NCBI RefSeq assembly: GCF_033763495.1
Contig: NZ_JANRKL010000148.1
Span: 62,001 to 126,000, forward strand
Direction: 5' to 3'
DNA length: 64,000 nt
Source: Haliscomenobacter sp033763495
Lineage (GTDB): Bacteria; Bacteroidota; Bacteroidia; Chitinophagales; Saprospiraceae
The notes below the pieces were generated by a model that was given only the letters and a program-made list of their open reading frames with translations, was not told the origin of the DNA and did not search any database. Position numbers and translations under genes: made by a program. Positions 8,906 through 17,887 of the stretch are shown in pieces; the first letter of the stretch is position 1, and each line of letters starts with the position of its first letter.

Positions 8906-10513
8906 TCACCGCACCAACGTCACCCCCCCATACCGCACATGCTCCCGCCCATCCGCCAAAATGAGCGTAGCCACATAGGTATACAAACCCTGAGGTGCCG
9001 GTTCCGAGCGGGCAGTACCATCCCAAAAGGCTGCTTCTTCTCCGGGTTGAACGTCCTTTGCCGACCAGACCAAACCACCCCAACGGTCGTAAATATAAAA
9101 GGACGCAATGCGTTGGAGCTCTTCCCCACCATAAAAACCAAAGCGGTCGTTTTTGCCGTCGTCGTTGGGGCTAAAACCAGTAGGGAAGAAAATTTTATAA
9201 AAATCCAGGTTAAGCAGCACTGTGCTGTCACAACCAATGGTCGACTTGAGGGTGGAAAGGAATTGTCCCGGAGAACCGTAAAGCCGACTACCTACCTTGA
9301 ATTGTTCCCCTTCTAAAATCCGCGCTTGAACGGTATCTATCAAATCATCTTCAATGCTCAAACTCAGCCGTACAATGCTGTCACAATTGTGGATGGTTTT
9401 GACCGTATCGATGTATTCTCCTGCGCTGCGGAGTTGCCTTTGGTTAAAATTATAGCTTGTACCCGGGCAGATTTTCCGAGCAATAAAATTGGTAGAACGG
9501 GGAAACAAATGCACATAGGGCACCGTAACTCGGCAGCCATCATCGTCGCTGATGCGCACCTGGTAACGCCCTTCGCCTGTTTTGACTTGTAGGTTTGCTT
9601 TGGTTTCGCCGACCAGGGCTATACCTTCCTTGTACCATTGATAATTGGAACCATCGATTTTGGGAACCTCCAGAAAAAACTGATCATTTGTACAGGGAAA
9701 ACCTTTGGCGCTGATGGCATATTCAAAATTGCGCCGCTCATCCAGGACTAAATTGTCAAAAAAATAATAAGGATTGGTAGCCGGGGCAGAAACTTCACAA
9801 TCCGGCCCAATGGCTATGGCGTGAATGTTTTGCTGGGGAGTGACGTTGATTTCATATTGGATCCATTGATTAGCCCCCTGAATGAATACTCGCCCCAGTT
9901 CTACCCAACCCGGCCCGTTGAGCGGACAACCATGAGCTGTATTGCCTTTGCCAAAGGGTAGGGAAGCACAATCGGTTGCACCATAAAAAACGATATTGGT
10001 CGGTGGTGATTCTCTCGCTACCGTAAAGCCTACCCAAAATTTGAACTTATAAGCCGTTTTTGCTTTTAAAGGCCCCAACAGGCAGGCACCTGTGTATTCC
10101 TTCCAGTTTGGATCGTCCATTTGTTGGTTGAAGCGGCCATTGCGGAACCCTACTGCTGCGTTGCCATCAGGAAATGGAAGTGGGGCTGGTAGATTGTCCC
10201 AACCCATCCAGCCACAGGTGTGCAAATAATCGGTGGTGGCTTCGGAGGCCTGAATCCAGGTTTCAGCGCAGTTGAGCTGACTACGGGTTTGGGGGCAACA
10301 GCTGAATTCTTCAAAAGAAGGGTTTGGGATCAGCGATTTGGGTTGGATGATTGCGCAGGTACAGTCGGGGTCATTGAGGTCGATCAACCCGTCGCCGTCA
10401 TCGTCCCGTCCGTTCTCACAGATTTCTCCCCCGGATTGGGCCAAACACAAGCCGGGAAGCTGCATTATCCCCAGGCAAAGCAACAGCACGACACAATTGG
10501 ATAATTTTCTCAT
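8906..10513 (-). CDS. T9SS type B secreted protein with gliding-motility-associated C-terminal domain
   Basis: About 535 residues from the ATG at 10513; an ATG six codons upstream is also possible. Signal peptide ending LCLAQ. Next come a calcium-binding-like ENGRDDDGDGLIDLNDPDC loop and a jelly-roll-like region with many aromatic residues (about 45-265). Two modules related to the CDS-type repeats of the 61.4 kb protein follow (HNCDSIVRLSL, IGCDSTVLLNL). The C-terminal gliding-motility domain has FFPTGFSPNDDGKNDRF, the FYIYDRWGGLVW block and terminal GGVTLVR. It should be exported by Sec, then moved across the outer membrane by the type IX system; its ligand is unknown. Confidence 0.9.
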   Translation of the reverse strand: MRKLSNCVVLLLCLGIMQLPGLCLAQSGGEICENGRDDDGDGLIDLNDPDCTCAIIQPKSLIPNPSFEEFSCCPQTRSQLNCAETWIQASEATTDYLHTCGWMGWDNLPAPLPFPDGNAAVGFRNGRFNQQMDDPNWKEYTGACLLGPLKAKTAYKFKFWVGFTVARESPPTNIVFYGATDCASLPFGKGNTAHGCPLNGPGWVELGRVFIQGANQWIQYEINVTPQQNIHAIAIGPDCEVSAPATNPYYFFDNLVLDERRNFEYAISAKGFPCTNDQFFLEVPKIDGSNYQWYKEGIALVGETKANLQVKTGEGRYQVRISDDDGCRVTVPYVHLFPRSTNFIARKICPGTSYNFNQRQLRSAGEYIDTVKTIHNCDSIVRLSLSIEDDLIDTVQARILEGEQFKVGSRLYGSPGQFLSTLKSTIGCDSTVLLNLDFYKIFFPTGFSPNDDGKNDRFGFYGGEELQRIASFYIYDRWGGLVWSAKDVQPGEEAAFWDGTARSEPAPQGLYTYVATLILADGREHVRYGGVTLVR

Positions 10514-10602
10514 GGCAATCGCTGGTTTCAATCGGATGATTTAGAGAAGGTTCTGCCTTTTTTTAAATCACCCACATTAAGGTACAACAAAACCAGCAAA
10601 AG

Positions 10603-10629
10603 CGTTGCCTGCTTAAAGAACAGGCAACG
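10603..10629 (-). terminator. Stem-loop terminator after DinB-like gene
   Basis: Perfect nine-base stem CGTTGCCTG / CAGGCAACG around a nine-base loop, just downstream of the DinB-like stop on the minus strand and followed by a T-rich run. Confidence 0.6.
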
Positions 10630-10634
10630 GTAAA

Positions 10635-11231
10635 TTACTTCTCTACCGCCATTACCGGATTCGAAACCGCCTCCAAAGCCCGTTCCGCCTGCAATACATG
10701 CCGCCGATGGTGCGCTGTATAAAATCCAAAAGTATCGCCCAATTTTAATCGAATCCATTGCGCAATAGAAATAGGAATTCGCACCTGATTCAAGTTCACC
10801 GTCCGAGCCGCTTCGATCAGCTTCAACATCCGCTCCTGTTGGTCGATGAATTGGGCCAGGGTTTCTGCAGGGTTCAAGAAAGTGGGCGGAATGGCGTTAG
10901 CCGGTGATTTCATTTTGGTTTTGGAATCCGGTTGCATCAGCTTGGTAAAATAAGCCCCCAGCCAGCTACTCCGAAACTCCGTTGCAGGTGTACTGCCTGC
11001 CTGTTGCGCCTCCTGAATGGCTTTTTCGATGGCAGGCAAATAATAATTCCCATAAGCGTTCAAGTGTGCCAGGCATTGTGCTGCACTCCAACGGCCTGGA
11101 GCTGGCTCCACATTCAGTTTTTGCGGCGGCATATTTTGCCATTCGTGTACGGCTTTGTCCAGTATGGCTTCGGTTTGCTGGTAAAGGGTGTCCAAAAGTG
11201 TTTTGGCTTGCATAGGTATTTTTTTCTGCAA
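10635..11231 (-). CDS. DinB-superfamily (DinB_2) protein
   Basis: 198 residues (or 192 from the internal ATG at 11213), four-helix DinB/YfiT fold. The metal-binding histidines are in place: QCLAHLNAYG in the first third and GFYTAHHRRHVLQAER near the C-terminus, where HHRRHVLQ is the family hallmark. Members bind a divalent metal and include thiol-S-transferases such as bacillithiol transferases, but most are uncharacterised. It follows the Crp/Fnr gene by about 48 bases on the same strand, so the two may be co-transcribed. A terminator hairpin lies downstream. Confidence 0.88.
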   Translation of the reverse strand: MQKKIPMQAKTLLDTLYQQTEAILDKAVHEWQNMPPQKLNVEPAPGRWSAAQCLAHLNAYGNYYLPAIEKAIQEAQQAGSTPATEFRSSWLGAYFTKLMQPDSKTKMKSPANAIPPTFLNPAETLAQFIDQQERMLKLIEAARTVNLNQVRIPISIAQWIRLKLGDTFGFYTAHHRRHVLQAERALEAVSNPVMAVEK

Positions 11232-11279
11232 ACCTACGGGGCCGCAGCTTCAAAAAACTTGGTAAAAACCAAGATTTCA

Positions 11280-11861
11280 TTAGATCTTGATTTGACCCAA
11301 CAATTTGCTGAAATTGGTGGGATCCATACCCAGGTAATTGGCGATGTATTTGTGCGGGACGAGCTGCAAGAGGTGCGGGCTCCGGGTCATTAGGGTGCGA
11401 AAGCGTTGTTCAGCGGTAAAAGATTGTAATTCGATTTGGCGCACCAATACCCCTTCCAGGGTTTGGCTCAGGGCCAGTCGAATCAAGCGTTCTAAAAGTG
11501 GATGTTTGAGCAAAACGGCATCAAAATCCCGAAAATTGGCGCGCAGAAATTTACTCGGGGTGAGGGTTTCAAACCAATACCGAGAAGGTTTTTGCAACAA
11601 AAAAGAATCGGCCACTCCCGAAAAAGAAGGTGCATAGGTAAACACCAGCGTTGCCTCGCGCCCGTCACTTCCGATGGCATACGCCCGCTGCACCCCATCC
11701 TGCACCAGATAGAGGTATTTTTCCACTTCCCCTTCGGCGGTGAGTACCGTTTTGCGCTTGGCGCTGAACTCCTGAAAAATGGCCGCAAGGTCTTCCAGCA
11801 CTTCCCCGGGAAGCATTGGCCAAATAGACAGTAAATAATCGCGTGCATTGGTATTCAACAT
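11280..11861 (-). CDS. Crp/Fnr-family transcriptional regulator
   Basis: 193 residues. The cyclic-nucleotide-binding-like beta roll occupies about 15-110 (LYLVQDGVQRAYAIGSDGRE), then the long dimer helix and a winged helix (about 140-190: LQLVPHKYIANYLGMDPTNFSKLL). The region lacks the full cAMP phosphate-binding RxE-type cassette and has no Fnr cysteines, as in many Bacteroidota Crp-like proteins, so the ligand is unknown. It probably regulates itself and the DinB-like gene. It is divergent from the serine hydrolase gene at 12046 across about 180 bases. Confidence 0.9.
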   Translation of the reverse strand: MLNTNARDYLLSIWPMLPGEVLEDLAAIFQEFSAKRKTVLTAEGEVEKYLYLVQDGVQRAYAIGSDGREATLVFTYAPSFSGVADSFLLQKPSRYWFETLTPSKFLRANFRDFDAVLLKHPLLERLIRLALSQTLEGVLVRQIELQSFTAEQRFRTLMTRSPHLLQLVPHKYIANYLGMDPTNFSKLLGQIKI

Positions 11862-11959
11862 GTCGACGAAGGTAATTTATCTTCTCTAAATTAGTACAGA
11901 TTTGGAAATGCGGCTGCAGCTTATTGGTTTTTCCAGAAATAAAAACATAAATTTGGCTG

Positions 11960-12037
11960 AACTATAAACAGGCGAAATTTATGCTTTTTACCTTAAAAAG
12001 CGCCATAGAAACCCCCTGTTTGCATAAACTATAAACA
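11960..12037. promoter_or_regulatory. Direct repeats in Crp/Fnr-serine hydrolase divergent promoter
   Basis: The 11-mer AACTATAAACA occurs at 11960-11970 and again at 12027-12037, about 67 bases apart, between the divergent genes. It may be a pair of binding sites; no known consensus is matched. Confidence 0.3.
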
Positions 12038-12045
12038 CAAAACTA

Positions 12046-13626
12046 ATGGGTTCAACGCGCCGGGCATTTGTCGCTCAAATCGGACTAAGCAGCCTGTATT
12101 TTGGTTTGGGCGCTGGTTTTTCCAAAGATTTTTTGCTCAAAACCAATAGCAGCCTCCCTCGCAGTACTCCGGCAGCCCAAGGGGTTGATGCTGCTCGGAT
12201 CATCAATTTTATCGAGGCAATCAACCAAAGTAAACACGAGTTTCACAGTTTTATGCTTTTGCGCCACGGACAAGTGATTGCCGAAGCTTGGTGGGCACCT
12301 TATGCCCCCGAGTTGCGGCATACCATGTACTCGATGAGCAAAAGTTTTGCCTCTACGGCAGTAGGTTTTGCGGTGATGGAAGGCAAACTCAAGGTCACAG
12401 ATCAGGTAATCAAGTTTTTCCCAGAGTCCCTACCTGCAAACATCAGTCCGGAATTGCAACAGTTGACCATCAAAGACCTGTTGACCATGTCGGTTGGCCA
12501 CGAAGTTGACACCTCGCAGGCCATGCGTAAAGAAGAAGATTGGGTCAGAGCCTTCCTGGCCTTCCCCTTCAAATACAAGCCTGGCACCCAGTTTTTGTAC
12601 AATAGCGGTGCAACCTATATGTGTAGTGCCATCGTGCAAAAAGTGACGGGCCAAAAAATCGTTGATTACCTCAAACCTCGTCTGTTTGATCCACTCCAGA
12701 TTGAAGGAATGGATTGGGAAACCTGTCCGAAAGGCATCAATGTGGGCGGTTGGGGATTGAGGGTCAAAACCGAAGACCTGGCTAAATTCGGACAACTGTT
12801 TTTGCAAAAAGGACTATGGAACGGCAAACAGCTCGTGTCGAAGGAATGGGTCGAAGAGGCGACCAGTTTCAAAATACAACAACCTGCCCCAGAAAAACCT
12901 ACCCGCCCCAATGCTGAGAACGATTGGCTGCAAGGCTACTGCTACCAGTTTTGGCGCTGCCGCAATAACGCCTACCGGGGCGATGGCGCCAATGGTCAAT
13001 ACACCATTGTGATGCCCGAACAGGACGCTGTGCTGGTGATCACCAGTGAAAGCCCGAACATGCAGGGGCAACTGGATCTCGTTTGGGAGCATATCCTGCC
13101 CGCTTTTGATGCCCGCAATTCCGATGCAAGTGCAATAACAAACCTGAAGAGCAAAACCGCAGGACTGGCTTTGCCTCTGGAAAAAAGCGAGATCCCGGCA
13201 CCTTGGTCTAAACGCAGTTTTCAATTGGAGCCCAATGAAATGGGTTTGAAAAGCATTAAACTGGCTTTTTCCAAAGGTAAATGTACCCTCGATTGGCAAG
13301 GTGAAAAGGAAAACTACAGCATGAGTGCTGGACTCGGTGCCTGGAAATTTGGAGAAACCACTTTTCCTGGAAATGCATTGACTGTAAAACCCACTTCTCG
13401 TGCCAGTGGCATTCGGTTGAAAAAAACCGCCATTAACGGGTATTGGAAAGACGAGAATACCTTTGTGCTTGTCCTGCGCTACATCGAAAGTCCACACCAC
13501 GATTTATTGACCTTCAACTTTACGGGAGACCAGCTCGAACTGAGCTTCAAAAATAGCCTTACCCGCGTGAATGCGAATAACAAGGATGTACGGCCCATCC
13601 TTAAAGGTCGGGCGGGGTCTATTTGA
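12046..13626 (+). CDS. Tat-exported serine hydrolase (class C beta-lactamase fold)
   Basis: 526 residues. The N-terminus STRRAFVAQIGLSSLYFG is a twin-arginine-type signal. The class C/DD-peptidase fold shows SMSK (Ser96, Lys99) as the nucleophile SxxK and FLYNSGATY (Tyr185) as the second motif. About 170 residues follow the catalytic domain and form a beta-rich C-terminal extension of unknown role (roughly 365-526). Relatives are esterases, D-aminopeptidases or transpeptidase-like enzymes, and true beta-lactamase activity is unlikely to be the main function. It precedes the gluconate-dehydrogenase-like genes on the same strand. Confidence 0.9.
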   Translation: MGSTRRAFVAQIGLSSLYFGLGAGFSKDFLLKTNSSLPRSTPAAQGVDAARIINFIEAINQSKHEFHSFMLLRHGQVIAEAWWAPYAPELRHTMYSMSKSFASTAVGFAVMEGKLKVTDQVIKFFPESLPANISPELQQLTIKDLLTMSVGHEVDTSQAMRKEEDWVRAFLAFPFKYKPGTQFLYNSGATYMCSAIVQKVTGQKIVDYLKPRLFDPLQIEGMDWETCPKGINVGGWGLRVKTEDLAKFGQLFLQKGLWNGKQLVSKEWVEEATSFKIQQPAPEKPTRPNAENDWLQGYCYQFWRCRNNAYRGDGANGQYTIVMPEQDAVLVITSESPNMQGQLDLVWEHILPAFDARNSDASAITNLKSKTAGLALPLEKSEIPAPWSKRSFQLEPNEMGLKSIKLAFSKGKCTLDWQGEKENYSMSAGLGAWKFGETTFPGNALTVKPTSRASGIRLKKTAINGYWKDENTFVLVLRYIESPHHDLLTFNFTGDQLELSFKNSLTRVNANNKDVRPILKGRAGSI

Positions 13627-13678
13627 TTTTTTTGGTAGGCAACTCAAGATCACAACAACTTTACAATACTACTACTAC

Positions 13679-14203
13679 ATGCAACGACGCAAATCCATCA
13701 AAAATATGGCACTGCTGGCTGGAGGGCTGGTGGCGCTACCGCACTGGGCCAAGGCCTGGTCGCTGGAATCTTTGCCGCCAATGGCCCTGCCACCCCTGCC
13801 TATGCTGGAGGGCAATACCCTGGCACTCATCATCGAAGCCATCATTCCGGAATCGGAAACCAAGGGGGCCAAATCCCTAGGGGTACCTGCTTTCATCAAT
13901 ACCATGCTGGCCGATTGTTATGAAAAGAAGGTGGTAGACAACGTAGAAAAGAGCCTGGCTCGGGTGGAAGGTATCGCACAAGCCAAATTCCAGCAGGGAT
14001 TTGCGGCGCTTCCACTTGCTCAAAAGCAGGCTCTACTACTGGAGCTTGAAAAAGGGGAGGACAAGGATCTAAAAGATTTTTACAGCCTCATCAAAAACCT
14101 CACCATCCAGGGCTACACTACTTCGGAGTATGTGCAGACGACTTTTTTGAAGTACGAAATGGTGCCAGGGCATTATTATGGGTGTGTTCCGGTAAAAAGC
14201 TAG
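13679..14203 (+). CDS. Gluconate 2-dehydrogenase subunit 3-like protein, Tat signal
   Basis: 174 residues from the ATG at 13679 (MQRRKSIKNMALLAGG). The in-frame ATG at 13571 lies inside the serine hydrolase gene and its residues are not signal-like. The RRKSIKNMALLAGGLVAL segment is a Tat-type leader. The mature part is the helical Gluconate_2-dh3 domain (NTLALIIEAIIPESETKGAKSLGVP). This subunit escorts its GMC partner through the Tat pore and stabilises it. The GMC gene follows 16 bases later, confirming the pairing. Confidence 0.88.
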   Translation: MQRRKSIKNMALLAGGLVALPHWAKAWSLESLPPMALPPLPMLEGNTLALIIEAIIPESETKGAKSLGVPAFINTMLADCYEKKVVDNVEKSLARVEGIAQAKFQQGFAALPLAQKQALLLELEKGEDKDLKDFYSLIKNLTIQGYTTSEYVQTTFLKYEMVPGHYYGCVPVKS

Positions 14204-14219
14204 TTAAATTTCAACAAAA

Positions 14220-15920
14220 ATGGCCAATCTCAATATAAACGCCCGCAAAAAAAACACCTACGACGCGATTGTCATCGGTTCGGGCATCAGTGGTGGCTGG
14301 GCCGCCAAAGAATTGTGTGACGGTGGACTCAAAACCCTTGTACTCGAACGGGGGCGGGATGTCAAACACATCGAAGATTACCCTACTGCCAACAAACACC
14401 CCTGGGAATTTGAACACCGGGGGCAAGTGCCCTTGGCGGTTCGTGAAGCCTATGGCCGCAGCTTTTTGCGGGAAGAAACCCTGCATTGGGCCATCAAAGC
14501 CGATGAGCAACCCTTTGTACAGGAAAAACCTTTCACCTGGACGCGAGGCTATCACGTCGGTGGCAAATCCCTGTTGTGGGCCCGCCAAACCCAGCGTTGG
14601 AGTGACTTTGATTTTGAAGGCCCGGCCCGGGATGGTTATGCCATCGACTGGCCGATTCGCTACGCGGACATTGCGCCCTGGTACAGCCACGTCGAAAAAT
14701 TTGCGGGCATTTCAGGCAATAAGGATGGCTTGCCACACCTGCCCGATGGCGAGTTTTTGCCCCCCATTGAATTGAATTGTGTGGAGCAGCATTTGCAAGG
14801 GGTGCTGGCTAAAAATTATACCGATCGGCAATTGATCCAGGGGCGTTGTGCCCACATTACCAGTCCACAACCCATTCATTTGCAGCAAGGGCGGGGCAAG
14901 TGCCAACACCGCAACCTGTGCAATCGGGGTTGTCCTTTTGGCGGCTATTTCAGTGCCAATGCTTCCACTTTGCCCTGGGCTGCTAAAACCGGGAAAATGA
15001 CTTTGCGGCCCCACTCGGTGGTGCATTCCATCATTTACGACGAGAAAAAAGGCAAGGCCAGTGGTGTGCGCATCGTCGACGCCAATACCAAAGAAATGAT
15101 CGAGTACTACGCCAAAGTGATTTTTGTAAACGCTGGCGCGGTGAATAGCAACATGATCATGCTCAACTCCATTTCGGATCGATTCCCAAACGGCCTGGGC
15201 AATGACAGCGGGGTATTGGGTAAATATTTCACTTGCCACAATTATCGGGGTAAGGCCAATGCCTCAGTGGAAGGCTTTTTGGACAAAACCACCTCGGGTA
15301 AAAACCCTAGCAATGGTTACATCCCACGCTTCCGCAATGTCTTGAAGCAAGACACCGATTTCCTGCGTGGCTACTCCATCGGGATTGGCGCAGGGCGAGG
15401 CACGGTGACCAACCGGGACGGGATTGGCGAAGATTTGAAAAACCAGCTCATCCATCCCCAGCTTGGCAATTGGGGCGTCAGTGCCTGGATGCAGGGTGAG
15501 TGTGTACCTATCGAGTCAAATCACCTGCGCCTGCATACCGAACTCAAGGACAAGTATGGCATCCCACAACTGATTACCTCCGTGGCCTGGACTGAAAACG
15601 ACGACAAGATGGTCAAAGACTTTCAGGAACAGGTGGAGGAAATGTTCAGCAAAGCGGGTTTCAAAAACATCAACGCGAATGACACCAAGTCAAACCCAGG
15701 TTCCGACATCCACGAAATGGGCGGCGTGAGAATGGGTGCTGATCCCAAAACTTCCATTCTGAACAAATGGAATCAGGTGCACTCTTGCAAAAACGTCTTT
15801 GTAACCGATGGGGCTTGTATGACTTCTACGGGCACACAAAACCCGTCTTTGACCTATATGGCCATCACGGCACGGGCGGCGAATTACGCGGTGAGTGAAT
15901 TAAAAAAACGCAACTTATAA
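14220..15920 (+). CDS. GMC-family FAD oxidoreductase, large subunit (gluconate/glucoside dehydrogenase type)
   Basis: 566 residues. The FAD-binding motif is VIGSGISGGWAAKEL near residue 20 (GxGxxG class), with the GMC block GGKSLLWARQTQRWSDFDFE, a Cys-rich stretch (KCQHRNLCNRGCPFGG) and a C-terminal substrate domain with HEMGGVRMG and TGTQNPSLTYMAITARAA. It has no export signal, so it probably travels with the Tat-tagged small subunit just upstream. Homologues oxidise a sugar hydroxyl in the periplasm: C2 of gluconate or C3 of glucosides. The neighbouring sugar isomerase favours a keto-sugar pathway; the exact substrate is unknown. Confidence 0.92.
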   Translation: MANLNINARKKNTYDAIVIGSGISGGWAAKELCDGGLKTLVLERGRDVKHIEDYPTANKHPWEFEHRGQVPLAVREAYGRSFLREETLHWAIKADEQPFVQEKPFTWTRGYHVGGKSLLWARQTQRWSDFDFEGPARDGYAIDWPIRYADIAPWYSHVEKFAGISGNKDGLPHLPDGEFLPPIELNCVEQHLQGVLAKNYTDRQLIQGRCAHITSPQPIHLQQGRGKCQHRNLCNRGCPFGGYFSANASTLPWAAKTGKMTLRPHSVVHSIIYDEKKGKASGVRIVDANTKEMIEYYAKVIFVNAGAVNSNMIMLNSISDRFPNGLGNDSGVLGKYFTCHNYRGKANASVEGFLDKTTSGKNPSNGYIPRFRNVLKQDTDFLRGYSIGIGAGRGTVTNRDGIGEDLKNQLIHPQLGNWGVSAWMQGECVPIESNHLRLHTELKDKYGIPQLITSVAWTENDDKMVKDFQEQVEEMFSKAGFKNINANDTKSNPGSDIHEMGGVRMGADPKTSILNKWNQVHSCKNVFVTDGACMTSTGTQNPSLTYMAITARAANYAVSELKKRNL

Positions 15921-15931
15921 ATAAATCGATC

Positions 15932-16774
15932 ATGCAAAAATACCTTTTTCTACTGCTCTGCATCTTGTGCCTCGGCGAGATCCAGGCCCAAAAATCCATC
16001 TACGGCTTTCCATTAGGGGTACAAACCTACACCTTCCGCCGCAGCTTCCCGCTCCATGCCATGAAGGCGCTGGACACCATTAAAATGTTTGGTTTTACCG
16101 AAATCGAGGGCGGTGCTCCACGCGGCATGAGTCCTGAGGATTTCCGCAAAGCCTGTGATGACCGGGGCATTAAAATCCCTTCTACTGGAGCGGGTTACGA
16201 ACAATTGGTAAAAGACCCGATGGAAGTGGTCAAAACCGCTAAAATCCTCGGCGCTTCCTACGTGATGTGCGCCTGGATACCGCACAAAGGCAATGACTTT
16301 ACCATCGTGGAGGCCAAAAAAGCGGTTGAAGACTTCAACAAAGCGGGCAAGGTGCTGAAAGAAAATGGCATCACGCTTTGCTACCACGACCACGGCTACG
16401 AATTCCGCCCCTACGAGGATGGGACGCTGATGGACTACATCATCAAAAACACCAATCCAGAATACGTCTCCTTTGAAATGGACGTACTGTGGACCATCCA
16501 TGGTGGTGGCGACCCGGTTTCACTGTTGAAAAAATACAAGGGTCGCTGGAAAATGTTGCACCTGAAAGACCTGCGCAAAGGGGTGGTTGGTGACAACACT
16601 GGACATACACCCGCTGAAAATGACGTGGTGTTGGGGACTGGGCAGGCCGATTTCCCGGCTATCCTGAAAGCGGCGAAAAAAGGTGGCGTGAAACATTGTT
16701 TCATCGAGGATGAAAGCAATTATGAAATGATCAATGTGCCGAAGAGTGTGGCGTATTTGAAGGCGCTGAAGTAA
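15932..16774 (+). CDS. Periplasmic sugar phosphate isomerase/epimerase-like TIM barrel protein
   Basis: 280 residues. Signal peptide ending EIQAQ, then an AP-endonuclease-2/xylose-isomerase-like barrel: LGVQTYTFRRSF at strand 1, CYHDHGYEF, FEMDVLWTIHGGGDP and KMLHLKDLRKG supply metal-binding His/Glu/Asp residues. It lies 12 bases after the GMC gene, clearly one operon. In keto-glycoside pathways such exported isomerase-family proteins act on 3-keto sugars or eliminate aglycone. Here that is inference from context. Confidence 0.9.
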   Translation: MQKYLFLLLCILCLGEIQAQKSIYGFPLGVQTYTFRRSFPLHAMKALDTIKMFGFTEIEGGAPRGMSPEDFRKACDDRGIKIPSTGAGYEQLVKDPMEVVKTAKILGASYVMCAWIPHKGNDFTIVEAKKAVEDFNKAGKVLKENGITLCYHDHGYEFRPYEDGTLMDYIIKNTNPEYVSFEMDVLWTIHGGGDPVSLLKKYKGRWKMLHLKDLRKGVVGDNTGHTPAENDVVLGTGQADFPAILKAAKKGGVKHCFIEDESNYEMINVPKSVAYLKALK

Positions 16775-16813
16775 AAAATCACTATACTCCTGGACATTTT
16801 ACTCGGAGGACTT

Positions 16814-16845
16814 GAATTGCCACGCGCTAAAGCACGTGGCAATTC
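16814..16845. terminator. Perfect stem-loop between convergent genes
   Basis: GAATTGCCACG and CGTGGCAATTC form an 11-base perfect stem with a ten-base loop between the isomerase and the minus-strand propeller gene. There is no T run, so it may be a palindromic repeat serving as a bidirectional terminator. Confidence 0.55.
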
Positions 16846-16891
16846 ATACCCTTCGTTTCTGAAATACAAAAATGTCGAGTAGTATTATTTT

Positions 16892-17725
16892 TCAACATCC
16901 TCCATCTCTGGGGATGGCATAAATCACATTGCCCGAAACAGATAAATTGAAGACCTTATTGCCCATAGAAGGCAGCAACAGCGTCCAGGTTTTCCCCTTG
17001 TCTGATGATTTAAAAATGCCATTAGGATGCCCACAAAAGAAGTCATCACCAACCTGCACAATGGAGGCAATGGACAGGCTTGCCGGAAGTCCCGCATCAA
17101 TAGCCTGCCAGGTTTTACCTCCGTCGTAGGATGTGCGCACTCTTCTGGTCTCCGATGTTGTATTGAAAGTGATGGCCGCGAATCCACCTTTGATGTTTTC
17201 GACAGCGATGCCCACACCGCCCTCACTAATCACAGCATCCCAGTTTTCTCCACCATCGGTTGATCGGATTATCCCCACCTGGCTGGTTGCCATCAGTACC
17301 CCGTTTGACTCTACGATTTTCATTGCCCAGCCGCCGTTATGGACTTGCTTCCAGGTTTTTCCATTGTTGGTGGATCTAAAAAGGCCATTGTCGCAGCCGA
17401 TAAAAACGCGGCCTCCGGTAGTTTGTAAAACGGTGCGTACGTCTTTCTGGGGAAAACTGGGGTAGATGGGCAACTTATTATTGGCAAAGAAACCCTCGCC
17501 CTGCGCATTTCCGGTTAGCCCTTCGCTGATGTCCTGCCAGGTTTGTCCGCCATCGCTGGATTTTAAAACGGTGTTTGCAATTTCCGCCCTGGTGCTATCT
17601 GAATTTTGCTGACTAAAGTTTACAATTTCTGTCCTAGAGCTATCTGATTGTAGTTGACTAAATGCCACATCACAGACAAAAAGGAATTGGAAAAGCAGCA
17701 AAAAAGCAAGGTTATGGATTTTCAT
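16892..17725 (-). CDS. Exported BNR/VPS10-type beta-propeller protein
   Basis: 277 residues from the ATG at 17725 (MKIHNLAFLLLFQFLFVCDV, a clear signal peptide ending FSQ). Upstream in-frame ATGs would prepend a poor, proline-rich leader. The body repeats Asp-box motifs of the SSDGGQTWQ, STNNGKTWKQ, STDGGENWDA, SYDGGKTWQA and SSDKGKTWT type, five blades of a BNR/sortilin-like propeller. No catalytic residues of sialidases are visible. It is probably a surface or periplasmic binding protein, related in repeat type to the large protein at 47930. Confidence 0.85.
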   Translation of the reverse strand: MKIHNLAFLLLFQFLFVCDVAFSQLQSDSSRTEIVNFSQQNSDSTRAEIANTVLKSSDGGQTWQDISEGLTGNAQGEGFFANNKLPIYPSFPQKDVRTVLQTTGGRVFIGCDNGLFRSTNNGKTWKQVHNGGWAMKIVESNGVLMATSQVGIIRSTDGGENWDAVISEGGVGIAVENIKGGFAAITFNTTSETRRVRTSYDGGKTWQAIDAGLPASLSIASIVQVGDDFFCGHPNGIFKSSDKGKTWTLLLPSMGNKVFNLSVSGNVIYAIPRDGGC

Positions 17726-17887
17726 GGCCATCATTGGTTTGGTGAAACAATGGGGTAAAGGTATGGGGGGAGAATTGCCTTGTAGCGTTTTAGTTGTAAA
17801 AGCTTGTAAAGGATATGTAAAAGGTTGGGGAAGTGGCGGAAACTTGGTCAATTGCCCTGCGGATATACCCTTTCAAGTATTCGAAGG

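Noticed and set aside
12814..13500. 228-codon open frame on the minus strand
   Set aside because: Antisense to the Tat-exported serine hydrolase, which has clear catalytic motifs.
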